Under the pieces are notes generated by a model. It did no database searches. It saw nothing but the letters and a program-made list of their open reading frames with translations, and was not told the origin of the DNA. A program made the position numbers and the translations under genes. A DNA stretch of 64,000 nucleotides from assembly GCA_018821435.1 (NCBI GenBank), contig JAHJME010000015.1, positions 62,001 to 126,000 of the forward strand, given 5' to 3'. Numbering within the stretch: the first letter of the stretch is position 1; each line of letters begins with the position of its first letter. Positions 63,472 through 64,000 of the stretch are shown here, in pieces. The DNA comes from Alphaproteobacteria bacterium. GTDB taxonomy: Bacteria > Pseudomonadota > Alphaproteobacteria > Caulobacterales > Caulobacteraceae.

Positions 63472-64000
63472 TCATCGAGATTTGTGAACGATCCCCAGGT
63501 GACCGGCCTGAGCGATCGCGGCCTGGACTGTGAGCGCCTGCACCGTCTCGCGTACATCGTGGACGCGCACGGCCGCCACGCCTGCTGACGCGCCGGCCAG
63601 GGCCGCGGCGATCGAGCCGCCCAGCCGCTGGTCGGCCCCGGCCCCGCCGTCCAGGGCGCCGATAAACGCCTTGCGACTGGCGCCCAGCAGCACCGGAAAG
63701 CCCAGCGCGACGATCCGGTCCAGGCCGGCCAGCAGGGGCAGGTTGTGGCGGGTCATGTGCTTGCCGAAGCCGACGCCCGGATCCAGCCAGATCCGGTCGC
63801 GGGCCACGCCCGCCGCCATCGCCGCCTCCGCGCGGTCGGCCAGGAACGCCGCCACCTCGCCGCCCACGTCGTCGTAATGCGGCTCGGCCTGCATAGTGCG
63901 GGGCTCGCCCTTCATGTGCATCAGCACGACGTCGCAGCCCAACTCGGCGGCCACCGCCAGGCTGTCCGGGGCATGGCGCAGCGCCGTCACGTCGTTCCAG
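63472..64000 (-). CDS. folP: Dihydropteroate synthase, C-terminal part (cut by window edge)
   Basis: The frame runs off the window end, leaving about 176 C-terminal residues of a protein normally near 270-300. Visible motifs are VVLMHMKGEPRTMQAEPHYDDV, WLDPGVGFGKHMTRHNLPLL, FPVLLGASRKAFIGAL (with the conserved Lys/Arg pair near the pterin and phosphate site) and VRVHDVRETVQAL. The enzyme joins para-aminobenzoate with dihydropterin pyrophosphate in folate synthesis. It is upstream of thiD on the same strand. The start and the N-terminal pterin-binding half lie beyond base 64000. Confidence 0.95.
   Translation of the reverse strand, partial: WNDVTALRHAPDSLAVAAELGCDVVLMHMKGEPRTMQAEPHYDDVGGEVAAFLADRAEAAMAAGVARDRIWLDPGVGFGKHMTRHNLPLLAGLDRIVALGFPVLLGASRKAFIGALDGGAGADQRLGGSIAAALAGASAGVAAVRVHDVRETVQALTVQAAIAQAGHLGIVHKSR

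Overview
The window is GC-rich alphaproteobacterial chromosome, most likely Caulobacter or a close Caulobacteraceae relative. The reasons are: an Entner-Doudoroff gene set (zwf, pgl, edd, glk); PEPxxWA-type PEP-CTERM proteins; many TonB-dependent receptors; an imuA-imuB-dnaE2 mutagenesis operon behind a GAAC-N7-GAAC SOS box; long-form serA with alphaproteobacterial serC; and very tight gene packing. This rests on protein families and gene order read by eye; no database search was possible. No transposase, integrase, phage gene or CRISPR array was seen, and no stretch over 300 bases lacks a gene. LAYOUT. 0-2.6 kb: end of a TonB receptor, a PepSY membrane protein and a glutathione transferase. 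2.5-5.1 kb: three PEP-CTERM exported proteins, then tRNA-Ser(CGA). 5.5-8.7 kb: acyl-CoA ligase, a thiolase-like protein without the usual cysteine, and its DUF35 partner. 8.7-12.1 kb: a small kinase, two more PEP-CTERM proteins, a hypothetical gene and structured intergenic repeats. 12.1-17 kb: an IclR-CaiB pair divergent from acyl-CoA dehydrogenase and enoyl-CoA hydratase, with a nested palindrome between them. 17-31.5 kb: glk-edd-pgl and zwf, separated by a roughly 9.5 kb block holding a GT4 glycosyltransferase, a debranching enzyme, a GH15 hydrolase and a very unusual C-A-T-acyltransferase fusion protein. 31.6-39.1 kb: otsB-otsA (trehalose) and the NHEJ genes ligD and ku, interleaved with a DUF1330 gene and a carboxylesterase. 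39.2-45.3 kb: a second carboxylesterase and two tandem paralogous TonB receptors. 45.3-50.8 kb: SOS mutasome. 50.9-57.7 kb: a sixth PEP-CTERM protein, an exported protein of unknown function, an orphan response regulator, serA-serC with a probable serC leader RNA, and two small proteins. 57.9-64 kb: a hybrid histidine kinase, a small exported protein, a PhzF-family enzyme, a GNAT acetyltransferase, a pentapeptide-periodic small protein, a nucleotidyltransferase, thiD and the end of folP. HOW THE GENES WORK TOGETHER. Glucose enters the Entner-Doudoroff route (glk, zwf, pgl, edd). The neighbouring GH15, debranching and ots genes handle glucan or trehalose, so central glucose metabolism and storage or stress sugars lie together. 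LigD and Ku form a two-component end-joining system, and ImuA-ImuB-DnaE2 do translesion synthesis; both are DNA-damage responses. The most unusual object is the 1369-residue minus-strand protein at 25822-29931. It joins an NRPS condensation domain, a Lys2-like adenylation domain and a carrier domain to a multi-pass acyltransferase-3 membrane domain, suggesting a single-chain machine that activates an acyl or amino-acyl group and hands it to a membrane or envelope acceptor.
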